The notes under the pieces: model-generated | What the model saw: only the letters and a program-made list of their open reading frames with translations | What the model was told of the DNA's origin: nothing | Databases searched by the model: none | Part shown: positions 11,647-18,509 of the stretch, piece after piece | Layout of the letters: each line of letters starts with the position of its first letter | Position numbering within the stretch: position 1 is the first letter of the stretch | Position numbers and translations under genes: made by a program | Source: a virus | DNA length: 29,270 nucleotides | Virus record (IMG/VR): IMGVR_UViG_3300021414_000010 | Coordinates: 1-29,270 of that record | Strand: one strand, 5' to 3'

Positions 11647-12534
11647 ATGGCAGCCCTTCCATACATGCAACTCTACGTTGCCGATTACCTGGCCGACACG
11701 ATGCACCTCACCACTGAGGAGCACGGTGCGTACTTGCTGCTGATCTTCAACTACTGGCAGACCGGAAAGCCGATTCCAGTCTCTCGACTCGCCCGGATTG
11801 CGCGGCTTTCGAACGACCGTTGGACGGACGTTGAACGGTCGTTGAACGAGTTCTTCAACGAGCGTGATAACGAATGGGTTCACGACCGAATTGAGCGCGA
11901 TCTTGAAGCTGTTCACGCGACCCAAAATCAGCGAATTGCAGCGGGAAAGGCGTCAGCGGAGGCTCGCAAGCAGGCCGCAAAGTCCCGTAAATCGAAGGCT
12001 GTGAACGAGCGTTCAACGGGCGTTGAAGTTTCGTTGAACGAAAACTCAACGAATAGAGAAGAGAAGAGAACAGACACAGATATATCTACTTCTTCTCTGC
12101 ACGACGCCCCTGATACCCGCACGAAATTCAGCATGACTCCGCAATGGCAGCCGGGAGCCAAGAGCTTTCAGGCAGTGCTGACGATGAACGCCATGGCCGG
12201 GCAGACCTTCGATGCCGACCAGCTGAACGAATTCAGGTCTTTCTGGACCGCTTCCCCTGATGAGCACCGCACCCAGGCCAAATGGGAGCACGCGCTCGCC
12301 CAATTTCTGAAACGCGACCTGCGCCACAAGCAGGCCTCGGGGAGAACTACCGATGGACGTAAAAACACAACCGGTGGCCGACCTGCTCGGCAAGGTCCTA
12401 TGTCGGCCGTCGACCGAGTCAAGCAGCACATCATCGATCGAGAAGCTGCCGCAGGGGCTGATGGACAAGCTCTGGATCAAGATGACCGAGATGTACGGCC
12501 ACCGCTGGACGTCGAATTTCGGCGAGAAAGCTGA
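11647..12534 (+). CDS. Replication initiator: DUF1376 plus DnaT domain (lambda-O role)
   Basis: 295 residues. DUF1376 at about 1-90 (YMQLYVADYLADTMHLTTEE, GAYLLLIFNYW) is a winged-helix domain of phage replication proteins. A hydrophilic linker (95-158) leads to a DnaT-type single-strand-DNA-binding domain at about 160-223 (FSMTPQWQPG, LNEFRSFWTASPDEHRTQAK, WEHALAQFLKR). The C-terminus (RVKQHIIDREAAA, DDRDVRPPLDVEFRRES) is a common ending in such proteins. It should bind the origin and recruit the helicase loader coded next. The coding DNA holds two arrays of 11-bp iterons and an A/T- and purine-rich tract, so the origin is probably inside the gene. GAGGACTGACC precedes the ATG. The last 182 bases also encode the start of the next gene. 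Confidence 0.9.
   Translation: MAALPYMQLYVADYLADTMHLTTEEHGAYLLLIFNYWQTGKPIPVSRLARIARLSNDRWTDVERSLNEFFNERDNEWVHDRIERDLEAVHATQNQRIAAGKASAEARKQAAKSRKSKAVNERSTGVEVSLNENSTNREEKRTDTDISTSSLHDAPDTRTKFSMTPQWQPGAKSFQAVLTMNAMAGQTFDADQLNEFRSFWTASPDEHRTQAKWEHALAQFLKRDLRHKQASGRTTDGRKNTTGGRPARQGPMSAVDRVKQHIIDREAAAGADGQALDQDDRDVRPPLDVEFRRES
11807..12098 (+). other. Probable replication origin: two arrays of 11-bp iterons and an A/T-rich tract
   Basis: Array 1, exact 11-bp period from 11807: TTTCGAACGAC, CGTTGGACGGA (11818), CGTTGAACGGT (11829), CGTTGAACGAG (11840), TTCTTCAACGA (11851). Array 2 from 11999: CTGTGAACGAG, CGTTCAACGGG (12010), CGTTGAAGTTT (12021), CGTTGAACGAA (12032), AACTCAACGAA (12043). Array 2 runs into a purine-rich, A/T-rich stretch (12051-12098) containing AGAGAAGA and its reverse complement. 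Iterons followed by an unwinding tract inside the initiator gene is the lambda ori plan. Confidence 0.75.
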
Positions 12535-13057
12535 TCCTGATCATTCGTGGGCATCGGTGCTCAAGGGATTGACCAAAGAGCAGCTCGCCAACGGCCTCAA
12601 CGTCCTGGTCGACAAGGCCACTGAATTCGATTGGCCGCCGCCTGCGAACGTGTTCCGCGCGATGTGCCTGCAAGTGCCGGGGATGCCATCCGAAACCGAC
12701 GCATGGACCGAAGCCCTGATCGGTGTTTACAGCCACGAGGCTGTACGCATTGCCGCAGAAGCAACCAGCACGTTCGATTTGAGAACCGCGAAGCAGGGCG
12801 ACAAAGCGTTGCGTCAGCGCTTCGAGCGCAATTACGCCATCGTCATGCGCCGCGCTCAGACAGGCCAGCCATTGAACGGCCGTATTGCAATGGGCATTGG
12901 CAACGACTCAGCACGCCCACGCGAGCAGATCCAGCTCGAGCACTCTCGCAAGGAGGCCGAAGCGCAGGTGATCGCCCAGGGCATTCCAACCAACGGCCAA
13001 TCCGCTCGAGCACTGCTGCTGGCGAAGATGGGCATCCGGAGAGACAGCCATGTCTGA
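12353..13057 (+). CDS. Replication protein P-like helicase loader
   Basis: 234 residues. The central block (LPQGLMDKLWIKMTEMYGHR, SNFGEKADPDHSWASVL, FDWPPPANVFRAMC) resembles lambda P proteins, which bring the host DnaB helicase to the origin. It follows the O-like gene as P follows O. ATG 12353 has GGGGAGAACTACCG upstream; an internal ATG at 12461 would avoid most of the overlap but lacks an equally good site. The first 60 codons lie in another frame over the end of the initiator gene, and both frames look coding. The protein ends 8 bases into rusA. Confidence 0.85.
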   Translation: MDVKTQPVADLLGKVLCRPSTESSSTSSIEKLPQGLMDKLWIKMTEMYGHRWTSNFGEKADPDHSWASVLKGLTKEQLANGLNVLVDKATEFDWPPPANVFRAMCLQVPGMPSETDAWTEALIGVYSHEAVRIAAEATSTFDLRTAKQGDKALRQRFERNYAIVMRRAQTGQPLNGRIAMGIGNDSARPREQIQLEHSRKEAEAQVIAQGIPTNGQSARALLLAKMGIRRDSHV

Positions 13058-13493
13058 TCACAAACCCGTCACGTTCCTGGTACCGGGCGAACCCATCGGC
13101 AAGGGCCGGCCAAAGATCGGCCGCGTTGGTGGCCATGCACGCATGTTCACGCCTACCAAGACAGCGAATTACGAATCGCTGATTGCCATTTTTGCTCATG
13201 AAGCCATGCAAGGCCGCGACCTGCTGACAGGCCCGGTGCTGATGGAGCTGCGCATCGTGGTCCCAATTGCCGCGTCCTGGTCGAAGAAGAAAACCGCCGA
13301 AGCACTGGCCGGCGAAGTCATGCCCACCAAGAAGCCCGACGCCGACAACGTGCTCAAGGCCATCTGTGACGGCATCAACGGCATCGTTTTCAAGGACGAC
13401 GTTCAGGTCGTCAACGTCTCAATGAGCAAGCGGTTCGGCGAAACGCCTGGCGTTACCGTCCGTGTCGTGCCTCTCGCGGGGAAGCCCTCATGA
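13050..13493 (+). CDS. rusA: RusA-family Holliday junction resolvase
   Basis: 147 residues. RusA enzymes are dimeric, metal-dependent nucleases that cut four-way junctions symmetrically. The signature KKPDADNVLKAICDGINGIV gives D97, D99 and K103, and FKDDVQV supplies the later acidic residue (about D117), matching D70, D72, K76 and D91 of E. coli RusA. N-terminal GEPIGKGRPKIGR is also typical. It overlaps the P-like gene by 8 bases and the next gene by ATGA. Likely role: resolving recombination intermediates or trimming branches before packaging. Confidence 0.93.
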   Translation: MSDHKPVTFLVPGEPIGKGRPKIGRVGGHARMFTPTKTANYESLIAIFAHEAMQGRDLLTGPVLMELRIVVPIAASWSKKKTAEALAGEVMPTKKPDADNVLKAICDGINGIVFKDDVQVVNVSMSKRFGETPGVTVRVVPLAGKPS

Positions 13494-13591
13494 AAACCGT
13501 ATGGGTTGTGCTCGCCGTTGCTCTCGGATCGTGGCTGCTGATGGCCACAAACATGTATCTGCACTCTGGAGGTCCCGCATGCCAGCTCTGA
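13490..13591 (+). CDS. Small membrane protein (33 aa)
   Basis: 33 residues starting MKTVWVVLAVALGSWLLMAT with a single hydrophobic segment at about 3-20 and a short tail (NMYLHSGGPACQL). It starts in an ATGA overlap with rusA and ends 13 bases into the next gene. Coupling on both sides supports it being real. No family recognised; it could be a signal-anchor peptide or a minor holin-like factor. Confidence 0.6.
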   Translation: MKTVWVVLAVALGSWLLMATNMYLHSGGPACQL

Positions 13592-13845
13592 TATGGACCA
13601 CACACAAGCTGGCTGACGGCTGGGTGTTGCTGTGTGTCGACGTGAATTTTGAGCAGCCAGGCGAGCCCGAAGCAATGCTTGGGTACCGGCGCGCTGTTCA
13701 TCCGTTCCACTTCGACGAGTCAGACGATCCGGTTATGGATTTCTTCGCTGTTATCGCCGAAATGAAATATGCGGTTGAAACGGGGGTGGCGGGTCGCAAA
13801 TCGCTGCCTGCCTCGCGTGCGCGCGCGTTTGGAGCAGGGGCATGA
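13579..13845 (+). CDS. Hypothetical phage protein (88 aa)
   Basis: 88 residues starting MPALIWTTHKLADGWVLLCV. Mixed beta/alpha, acidic, with a basic C-terminal end (GRKSLPASRARAFGAGA). ATG 13579 was chosen because GGAGG stands 6 bases before it; the longer frame begins inside rusA. It overlaps the membrane-protein gene by 13 bases and the next gene by ATGA. No family recognised. Confidence 0.65.
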   Translation: MPALIWTTHKLADGWVLLCVDVNFEQPGEPEAMLGYRRAVHPFHFDESDDPVMDFFAVIAEMKYAVETGVAGRKSLPASRARAFGAGA

Positions 13846-14063
13846 ACGAAATTCTTTTGAGAATCCAGCACGCTCTGGCGCACCACGGCGTGGATGAAGA
13901 GACGGTTATCTACCTCGGCCGATGCGAGTGGTACGACATGTTGAGCTCCATGCGCGGCGCCACGCCTGTGCATTTCACGTATGAGAATGAAGTTCTGAGT
14001 TACACCTGCTTCGGCGTCAAGGTGATCGAGGTAAACGTGCCGAAATACCTGCGGGTGGCCTGA
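13842..14063 (+). CDS. Hypothetical phage protein (73 aa)
   Basis: 73 residues (MNEILLRIQHALAHHGVDEE, then YLGRCEWYDML and VIEVNVPKYLRVA), a small alpha/beta protein with no recognised family. The start is an ATGA overlap with the previous gene, preceded by GGAGCAGGGGC. The last ten residues look like a beta strand often seen in small phage structural or regulatory proteins. Confidence 0.65.
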   Translation: MNEILLRIQHALAHHGVDEETVIYLGRCEWYDMLSSMRGATPVHFTYENEVLSYTCFGVKVIEVNVPKYLRVA

Positions 14064-14065
14064 CG

Positions 14066-14326
14066 ATGGCAGCAGTGCAGCCCCTATACGTCGATTGGTT
14101 TCAGGTGATCACCGGTTTGTCGCGTGCGGGCTACTCGTCGCAGTCGGTTGCTGATGCTGTCGGGGTTGCGCGCACCACGTTGATTGGCTGGAAGCAGGGC
14201 GCAGAGCCTCGATACACCGAGGGCGACCGCCTTGTGCTGCTCTGGTGTGAGATCACCGGCAAGGACAGAACCCAATTGCCCATGGTCACGCCCAGTGACT
14301 GGTGGGCTTATCACTCGAAAGTGTGA
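14066..14326 (+). CDS. HTH-domain protein, last gene of the rightward early operon
   Basis: 86 residues with a clear helix-turn-helix at about 17-45 (GYSSQSVADAVGVARTTLIG then WKQG), followed by EGDRLVLLWCEITGK. It stands just before the terminator and lysis genes, the place of lambda Q, so a role in turning on late genes is possible; no known Q family is recognisable. It starts two bases after the preceding stop without a strong ribosome site, so coupling is likely. Confidence 0.7.
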   Translation: MAAVQPLYVDWFQVITGLSRAGYSSQSVADAVGVARTTLIGWKQGAEPRYTEGDRLVLLWCEITGKDRTQLPMVTPSDWWAYHSKV

Positions 14327-14340
14327 GGTTATCAGCCTGA

Positions 14341-14359
14341 AATAGTCGGGATTCCGACA
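14341..14359 (+). repeat. 19-nt hairpin repeat, copy 1
   Basis: AATAGTCGGGATTCCGACA: GTCGG-GATT-CCGAC hairpin in the 111-base gap between the HTH gene and the lysis operon. A degenerate relative, AGTCGAATATCCGAC, follows at 14384-14398. Copies 2 and 3 are at 15911 and 19577. Confidence 0.8.
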
Positions 14360-14397
14360 GGCCGCCAGCCTGATCCTTCCCCCAGTCGAATATCCGA

Positions 14398-14419
14398 CCC
14401 CGCCCAGTGCGGGGTTTTT
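14398..14419 (+). terminator. Terminator ahead of the lysis genes
   Basis: CCCCGC (14398-14403), loop CCAGT, GCGGGG (14409-14414), then TTTTT. It closes the rightward early operon; late genes need antitermination or a promoter of their own, and I see no convincing sigma-70 promoter in the gap. Confidence 0.9.
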
Positions 14420-14437
14420 CATTGGTGGGAAGCGTAC

Positions 14438-14764
14438 ATGCAGAATCCAGAGCACCGGGCCGAGTCAGGCCGCAACATCGGCGAGCGAACCGGCGCCCTT
14501 GAGCAAGACATGAAGGTCGTCAAACACCGCCTCGACGAATGGGACCGGCGCCATCAGCACTCGCCTGAGCGCCTGACCAAGCTCGAACAGCAGATGACCC
14601 ACCAGAACGAAAAGCTTGATGACATGGAGCAGGGCATCAGCCAGATCAACGTCACGCTCCAGAAGATCGCCACGAAGGTGACCTATGGGCTCGGCGGTGC
14701 CGCGGTGTTCATGGTGATGTTCGACAAGGTCTGGCCGATCATCGCTAAGGGGCTCGGATCATGA
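14438..14764 (+). CDS. Holin-associated membrane protein (XhlA-like)
   Basis: 108 residues. The first 75 are charged and heptad-like, a predicted coiled coil (LEQDMKVVKHRLDEWDRRHQ, LTKLEQQMTHQNEKLDDMEQ). The C-terminus has one membrane span (about 83-103, YGLGGAAVFMVMFDKVWPII). This layout is that of XhlA/haemolysin-type lysis proteins, which work with a partner holin. First gene of the lysis cassette and coupled to the next by ATGA. Confidence 0.7.
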   Translation: MQNPEHRAESGRNIGERTGALEQDMKVVKHRLDEWDRRHQHSPERLTKLEQQMTHQNEKLDDMEQGISQINVTLQKIATKVTYGLGGAAVFMVMFDKVWPIIAKGLGS

Positions 14765-14973
14765 AGCTGATCCCCGAATGGCGCACAGCCTGGCGCCTAA
14801 CCAGTGTGCAGGCTCTGTTCCTGCTCCAGTTCCTGCCTGACGCCGTTCAGTTGTTCATGCACTACGAACCCACCGCCACCGATCTGATCATCTACCGCGC
14901 CGCCCTGGTCATCGCACTGGTTGCGCGGTTCGTCTATCAGCCCAAAGTGAGAAACATCAATGGCAAGCCGTAA
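14761..14973 (+). CDS. Putative holin (70 aa)
   Basis: 70 residues with two hydrophobic segments (about 12-32, TSVQALFLLQFLPDAVQLFM; and 41-58, LIIYRAALVIALVARFV) and a basic C-terminus, fitting a small class II-type holin or pinholin. With a SAR endolysin downstream, a pinholin that collapses the membrane potential would suffice. It overlaps the endolysin gene by 14 bases. Confidence 0.75.
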   Translation: MKLIPEWRTAWRLTSVQALFLLQFLPDAVQLFMHYEPTATDLIIYRAALVIALVARFVYQPKVRNINGKP

Positions 14974-15469
14974 CCAGAAGGCAGGCGGCGCTCTGCTGGG
15001 CGCAGCACTGGCGGCCGCGATTGGCCTGGTTTCTCAGTGGGAAGGGCGCGAGCAGACAGCGATCACCACACCGGACGGCAAACGTTACGAGGCCTATCAG
15101 GACATCGTCGGCGTCTGGACTGCATGTGACGGCATTACGCGTGGCGTAAAGCCCGGCGCTCAGTACACCGGCGCCCAGTGTGATCAGAGCCTGGCTGTCG
15201 AGCTGCAGGTTGCGAACGCGTACATCGATCGCTGCATCAGCACGCCGATCAGCGCCAAGGAGCGCGGCGCGTACGTGTCCGCCGGCTACAACCTTGGGCC
15301 GTCCGTGGTCTGCGGCTCGACGCTGCAGCGCAAGCTCAATGCCGGCGACCGCATCGGTGCGTGCAAGGAGCTCCCTCGCTGGAACAAAGCAGGTGGCAAG
15401 GTCGTTCAAGGCCTGACCAATCGCCGTAACGACGAGATGCGCGTCTGCCTGGAAGGTGCAGCGCAATGA
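14960..15469 (+). CDS. SAR endolysin (lysozyme, phage 21 R type)
   Basis: 169 residues. N-terminal KAGGALLGAALAAAIGLVS (7-25) is a weakly hydrophobic Ala/Gly-rich signal-arrest-release segment, so export should be Sec-dependent with activation on membrane depolarisation. The lysozyme core has YQDIVGVWTACDGITRG (D48, T54) and the C-terminal GACKELPRWNKAGGKVVQGL and NRRNDEMRVC motifs, close to phage 21 R. E28 in WEGRE is the expected catalytic Glu, but 19 residues separate it from D48 rather than the usual 8, an 11-residue insertion. Several cysteines may form the disulfides that control SAR enzymes. Confidence 0.9.
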   Translation: MASRNQKAGGALLGAALAAAIGLVSQWEGREQTAITTPDGKRYEAYQDIVGVWTACDGITRGVKPGAQYTGAQCDQSLAVELQVANAYIDRCISTPISAKERGAYVSAGYNLGPSVVCGSTLQRKLNAGDRIGACKELPRWNKAGGKVVQGLTNRRNDEMRVCLEGAAQ

Positions 15470-15915
15470 AGATCCTTGCAGCCGCTTGCGGTGTTCTGTT
15501 GGTCGGCCTGCTGCTCGCTCTCTGGCGCATCGACCACGTCACCACGGCCCTGACCGCTGCGGAAGACAGCGTCACCACGCTGACCAACGCTGCCAACTCC
15601 CGCCGCAACACCCAGAAGCTGCTGGCCCAGCTCGACACCGAACACACCGAGGAACGCGAACGTGCGAACAAAACCAATGCTGATCTGCGTGCTGCTGTCG
15701 CCGCTGGCGATCGCCGGCTGTCCGTCAAGGCTACCTGCCCCGCAGTGCGAGCCAGCGCAGGCGCCGCCAGCATGGACCATGCAGAAGCGCGAGCCGACAT
15801 TGACCCAGCGACTGGAGAGCGAATTGTCCGAATCGCCAACGACGGCGACGACGCCATCCGAGCCTTGACCGCTCTGCAGGATTACGTCCGTACGACCTGC
15901 GCCCCTGCCAAATAG
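15466..15915 (+). CDS. Rz: Rz-like inner-membrane spanin
   Basis: 149 residues. One N-terminal membrane anchor (about 3-20, ILAAACGVLLVGLLLALW) and a periplasmic, helical, charged domain (TQKLLAQLDTEHTEERERAN). With the lipoprotein coded inside it (Rz1) it would bridge the envelope and fuse inner and outer membranes at lysis. It follows the endolysin by ATGA overlap. Its stop codon TAG is part of repeat copy 2. Confidence 0.88.
   Translation: MKILAAACGVLLVGLLLALWRIDHVTTALTAAEDSVTTLTNAANSRRNTQKLLAQLDTEHTEERERANKTNADLRAAVAAGDRRLSVKATCPAVRASAGAASMDHAEARADIDPATGERIVRIANDGDDAIRALTALQDYVRTTCAPAK
15662..15868 (+). CDS. Rz1: Rz1-like outer-membrane spanin lipoprotein, nested in Rz
   Basis: 68 residues in the second frame, fully inside Rz. 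Lipoprotein signal: basic start (MRTKP), hydrophobic stretch (MLICVLLSPL) and lipobox AIAG-C20. The mature part is proline rich (PSRLPAPQC, PAQAPPAW), as in Rz1. The start is GTG at 15662 with GAGGAA 7 bases upstream; ATG 15677 would lose the positive charges. Nested Rz1 genes are well known in lambda-like phages. Confidence 0.85.
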   Translation: MRTKPMLICVLLSPLAIAGCPSRLPAPQCEPAQAPPAWTMQKREPTLTQRLESELSESPTTATTPSEP

Positions 15916-15929
15916 TCGGGAATCCGACA
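15911..15929 (+). repeat. 19-nt hairpin repeat, copy 2
   Basis: AATAGTCGGGAATCCGACA with GTCGG-GAAT-CCGAC stem-loop. Its TAG is the stop codon of Rz. Confidence 0.85.
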
Positions 15930-15988
15930 CCTCAACTCTCCGATGCTGAGCCCTCGCTGATGCACCCAATTAAGCCGAGGGCCAACCA

Positions 15989-16225
15989 ATGCCAGCACGT
16001 ACCGTAGATCCATATGACTTCGATCGCGCTATGTCTCTGACCGCTGCAACGGGCGAACTGATCAGGAACGCCGCCGCGGCCAACCTGCCTAGCGTTCAGG
16101 ACTCCGTCAACAGCCTGGTGCAGGACATGGTGAGCTACGCCAAAGAGCTGCTGAAGACACCTGCGCCGTCTGCTTCTGAGCCTGATCCGGAAGCGTCGGC
16201 GATCGACGCCGCCCCCGCCGAGTAA
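15989..16225 (+). CDS. Hypothetical late protein (78 aa)
   Basis: 78 residues starting MPARTVDPYDFDRAMSLTAA. Helical N-terminal two thirds and an A/P/E-rich tail (SASEPDPEASAIDAAPAE) that is probably disordered. GAGGGCCAACCA precedes the ATG. It lies where a small terminase gene might be expected but shows no HTH or terminase feature. No family recognised. Confidence 0.65.
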   Translation: MPARTVDPYDFDRAMSLTAATGELIRNAAAANLPSVQDSVNSLVQDMVSYAKELLKTPAPSASEPDPEASAIDAAPAE

Positions 16226-16235
16226 CTCAACTGAG

Positions 16236-16258
16236 CCCAGCCCCGCGCTGGGTTTCTT
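16236..16258 (+). terminator. Weak terminator-like hairpin
   Basis: CCCAGC (16236-16241), loop CCCGC, GCTGGG (16247-16252), then TTTCTTG. The T-run is short, so it is at best a partial terminator or a transcript-stabilising end. Confidence 0.45.
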
Positions 16259-16279
16259 GCACCTGCTGGAGAACAAGCC

Positions 16280-16705
16280 ATGTCAACGCCAGACCTGAAA
16301 CCGCAAACCCCAGGCGAACCAGTCACCAACACATCGCCACTTGCCACCGCCGTAAGCCAGGCCAGTGGCGGCAACCCCAACGCCAATGAAGGCGCCACCG
16401 CCGACGCTCAGGCACCGCTGTACGCGGCCAAGCACAGTGCCGGCGGCCGCTGGTGGGTCGTTACCACGGACGCTGAATCCAAGCGGGTCGGTGATTTCGT
16501 GGGTGACAAGGAAGCAGCCAAGGCCGAAGCAGACCGCTTGAACGCTGGTGGCGAGCCTTACTTCAAGCCAGACGCCACCGCCGACGCTCAGCAAGAGCCG
16601 GCGCGCGCGGTTGCCGCAGACGACGTCGACGCCACCAAGCTCAAACAGGCGGTGATGACCGAACACGGCTGGCTGTGCCCTGAACCCCCAGCGAAAAAGG
16701 ACTGA
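16280..16705 (+). CDS. Hypothetical late protein (141 aa)
   Basis: 141 residues. A disordered N-terminus (about 1-45) and a linker (about 98-115) both contain the repeated string ATADAQ, duplicated also at the DNA level (GCCACCGCCGACGCTCAG). They flank a small folded domain (about 46-95, HSAGGRWWVVTTDAESKRVG then DKEAAKAEADRLNAGG). The C-terminus (VMTEHGWLCPEP) is a second short conserved-looking patch. Ribosome site GGAGAACAAGCC. Function unknown; probably a minor virion or assembly protein. Confidence 0.65.
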   Translation: MSTPDLKPQTPGEPVTNTSPLATAVSQASGGNPNANEGATADAQAPLYAAKHSAGGRWWVVTTDAESKRVGDFVGDKEAAKAEADRLNAGGEPYFKPDATADAQQEPARAVAADDVDATKLKQAVMTEHGWLCPEPPAKKD

Positions 16706-16710
16706 CTGCT

Positions 16711-16914
16711 ATGGGCCACAAGCCGAGCAAACCGAAGGTCGTGAAGACCGAAGACCCAGCAGTGACAGCTCAGAAGGCCGCAGATGCGGCCGCAAAAGCT
16801 GCCAACGAAGAAACCGCCGTCCGGAAGAAGCGCAAGGCAGATAGCTCCCTGCTGTCGAGCGCGGGCGCTGCTGGCTCCGTACTCGACCAAGGTAAGAGCA
16901 CCCTCGGATCATGA
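16711..16914 (+). CDS. Small basic/alanine-rich late protein (67 aa)
   Basis: 67 residues: basic start (MGHKPSKPKVVK), alanine-rich helix (VTAQKAADAAAKAANEETAV), RKKRK, then SSLLSSAGAAGSVLDQGKST ending LGS. Short proteins with this ending often precede portal genes in podoviruses. AAGGA lies 12 bases before the ATG and it overlaps the portal start (ATGA). Function unknown; perhaps minor head protein. Confidence 0.65.
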   Translation: MGHKPSKPKVVKTEDPAVTAQKAADAAAKAANEETAVRKKRKADSSLLSSAGAAGSVLDQGKSTLGS

Positions 16915-18509
16915 CCCCTGACCAGATCTGCAAAACCCTGAGCACGCTGAAATCGTTGCGCTCGCCTCATGAGCAGGTCTGGCGCGACTGCTTCGATTAC
17001 AGCTATCCGATCCGTGGCGGTGGCTTCAACGGCGAGATGCTGGACGCGCAGGAGGTGCTGAACCGTAAGGCCAGGCTCGTCGACGGCACGCTCACTGATG
17101 CAGCGCGCATTCTGTCGTCCAGCATCATGGGCGGCATGACTCCAGCCAACTCGCTCTGGTTCAACATGGACGTGGGCGAGGAAACCGAGGAAGAACGGCG
17201 GTGGCTGGACGACTCGGCCGACATCCTCTGGCAGAACATACACGCCGCGAACTTCGATGCAGCCGCGTTTGAAGGGCTGATCGACGTTGTGTGCGCTGGG
17301 TGGTTCGCCCTGTACATCGACTCAAACCGGGAGCAGGGCGGTTACACCTTCGACCTCTGGCCGATTGCAAGCGTGTACTGCTCGACATCGGTTGCCGGCG
17401 GCAAGATCGACACCGTGTATCGCGAGTACATGCTGACCGCTGAACAGGCGGTAAAGGAGTTCGGCGAAGGCAACGTGAGCGTGCAGACCGCGAAGCTGGC
17501 GAGGGACAAGCCGCAGGAAAAGGTCAAGTTCGTGCACGCCATCTACCCGCGCAGCACGTACATGGTGGGCGCCAAGCTTGCCAAGAACATGCCTGTCGCG
17601 TCCTGCAAAGTCGAGGTGGATCAGAAGAAGATCGTCAGCGAGTCTGGCTATCACGAAATGCCAGTCGTTGTGCCCCGCTGGATGCTGATCCCTGACAGCG
17701 TCTACGCCGTTGGACCGGTGCTCGATGCCCTGCCTGATGCCAAGACCCTGAACGAATTGTGCCGCATGGACTTGGCCGCTGGCGATCTGGCTATCGCTGG
17801 CATGTGGATTGCCGAGGACGACGGCGTCCTCAACCCGCGAACAGTCAAGGTCGGCCCGCGCAAGATCATCATCGCCAACAGCGTCGACAGCATGAAGCCG
17901 CTGCTGACCGGCTCCGACTTCAACTATGCCGAGACGAAGATTGCCCGCCTGCAGGGCGCCATCCGCAAGACGCTGATGGCCGACCAGCTCCAGGCGCAGG
18001 ACGGCCCCGCCATGACGGCAACCGAGGTGCACGTGCGTGTCGCCTTGATCCGCCAACTGCTTGGCCCGGTCTATGGCCGCTTGCAGGCCGAGTACCTGCA
18101 ACCCCTGATCGAGCGCTGCTTCGGTATCGCTTATCGCGCCGGGATCTTGGGGCAGGCGCCTGAGTCATTGGCTGGCCGCAACTTCACAGTGCGTTACCTC
18201 AGTCCGCTGGCGCGCTCTCAGAAGCTGGAGCAGGTCACCGCGATCAACCAACTCGTCGAAAGCCAGCTCGTCGTGGCGCAGGCCAAGCCGGACGTACTCG
18301 ACAATATCGACTTCGACGCCGCAGCGCGCTTCGCGGGCGAGGCCTTGAGCGTGCCCGGCGACATCATGCGCACTGAGGCGGCGCGTGATCAGCTCAGGCA
18401 GCAGCGTGCCGAGCAACAGCAGGCCCAGCAGCAGGCTGAGCAACAGGCAGCTATGGCGCAGATGGCCGGGCAGGCCGCCCTCAAACAAACACCAGGTGCC
18501 GCAGCATGA
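16911..18509 (+). CDS. Portal protein (podovirus head-to-tail connector)
   Basis: 532 residues, normal for podoviral portals. N-terminal LKSLRSPHEQVWRDCFDYSY, GTLTDAARILSSSIMGGMTP and ANSLWFNM match the head-to-tail connecting protein family. The core includes LCRMDLAAGDLAIAGMW and PAMTATEVHVRVALIRQLLG (the helix-rich crown/stem region). The C-terminus is a Q-rich tail (RAEQQQAQQQAEQQAAMAQM). Twelve copies form the ring through which DNA enters and leaves the capsid. It fixes the phage as podovirus-like. Both flanks are ATGA overlaps. Confidence 0.93.
   Translation: MTPDQICKTLSTLKSLRSPHEQVWRDCFDYSYPIRGGGFNGEMLDAQEVLNRKARLVDGTLTDAARILSSSIMGGMTPANSLWFNMDVGEETEEERRWLDDSADILWQNIHAANFDAAAFEGLIDVVCAGWFALYIDSNREQGGYTFDLWPIASVYCSTSVAGGKIDTVYREYMLTAEQAVKEFGEGNVSVQTAKLARDKPQEKVKFVHAIYPRSTYMVGAKLAKNMPVASCKVEVDQKKIVSESGYHEMPVVVPRWMLIPDSVYAVGPVLDALPDAKTLNELCRMDLAAGDLAIAGMWIAEDDGVLNPRTVKVGPRKIIIANSVDSMKPLLTGSDFNYAETKIARLQGAIRKTLMADQLQAQDGPAMTATEVHVRVALIRQLLGPVYGRLQAEYLQPLIERCFGIAYRAGILGQAPESLAGRNFTVRYLSPLARSQKLEQVTAINQLVESQLVVAQAKPDVLDNIDFDAAARFAGEALSVPGDIMRTEAARDQLRQQRAEQQQAQQQAEQQAAMAQMAGQAALKQTPGAAA

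Noticed and set aside
11042-11662. 206-residue minus-strand frame over cro and cII
   Set aside because: Antisense to cro and cII, which have clear HTH domains and correct order.
8371-15046. GGGAAGGG (KOPS-like) at 8371-8378 and 15039-15046
   Set aside because: Two occurrences in 29 kb are within chance for a 7-fixed-base motif; not taken as evidence for the FtsK-gamma protein's target.
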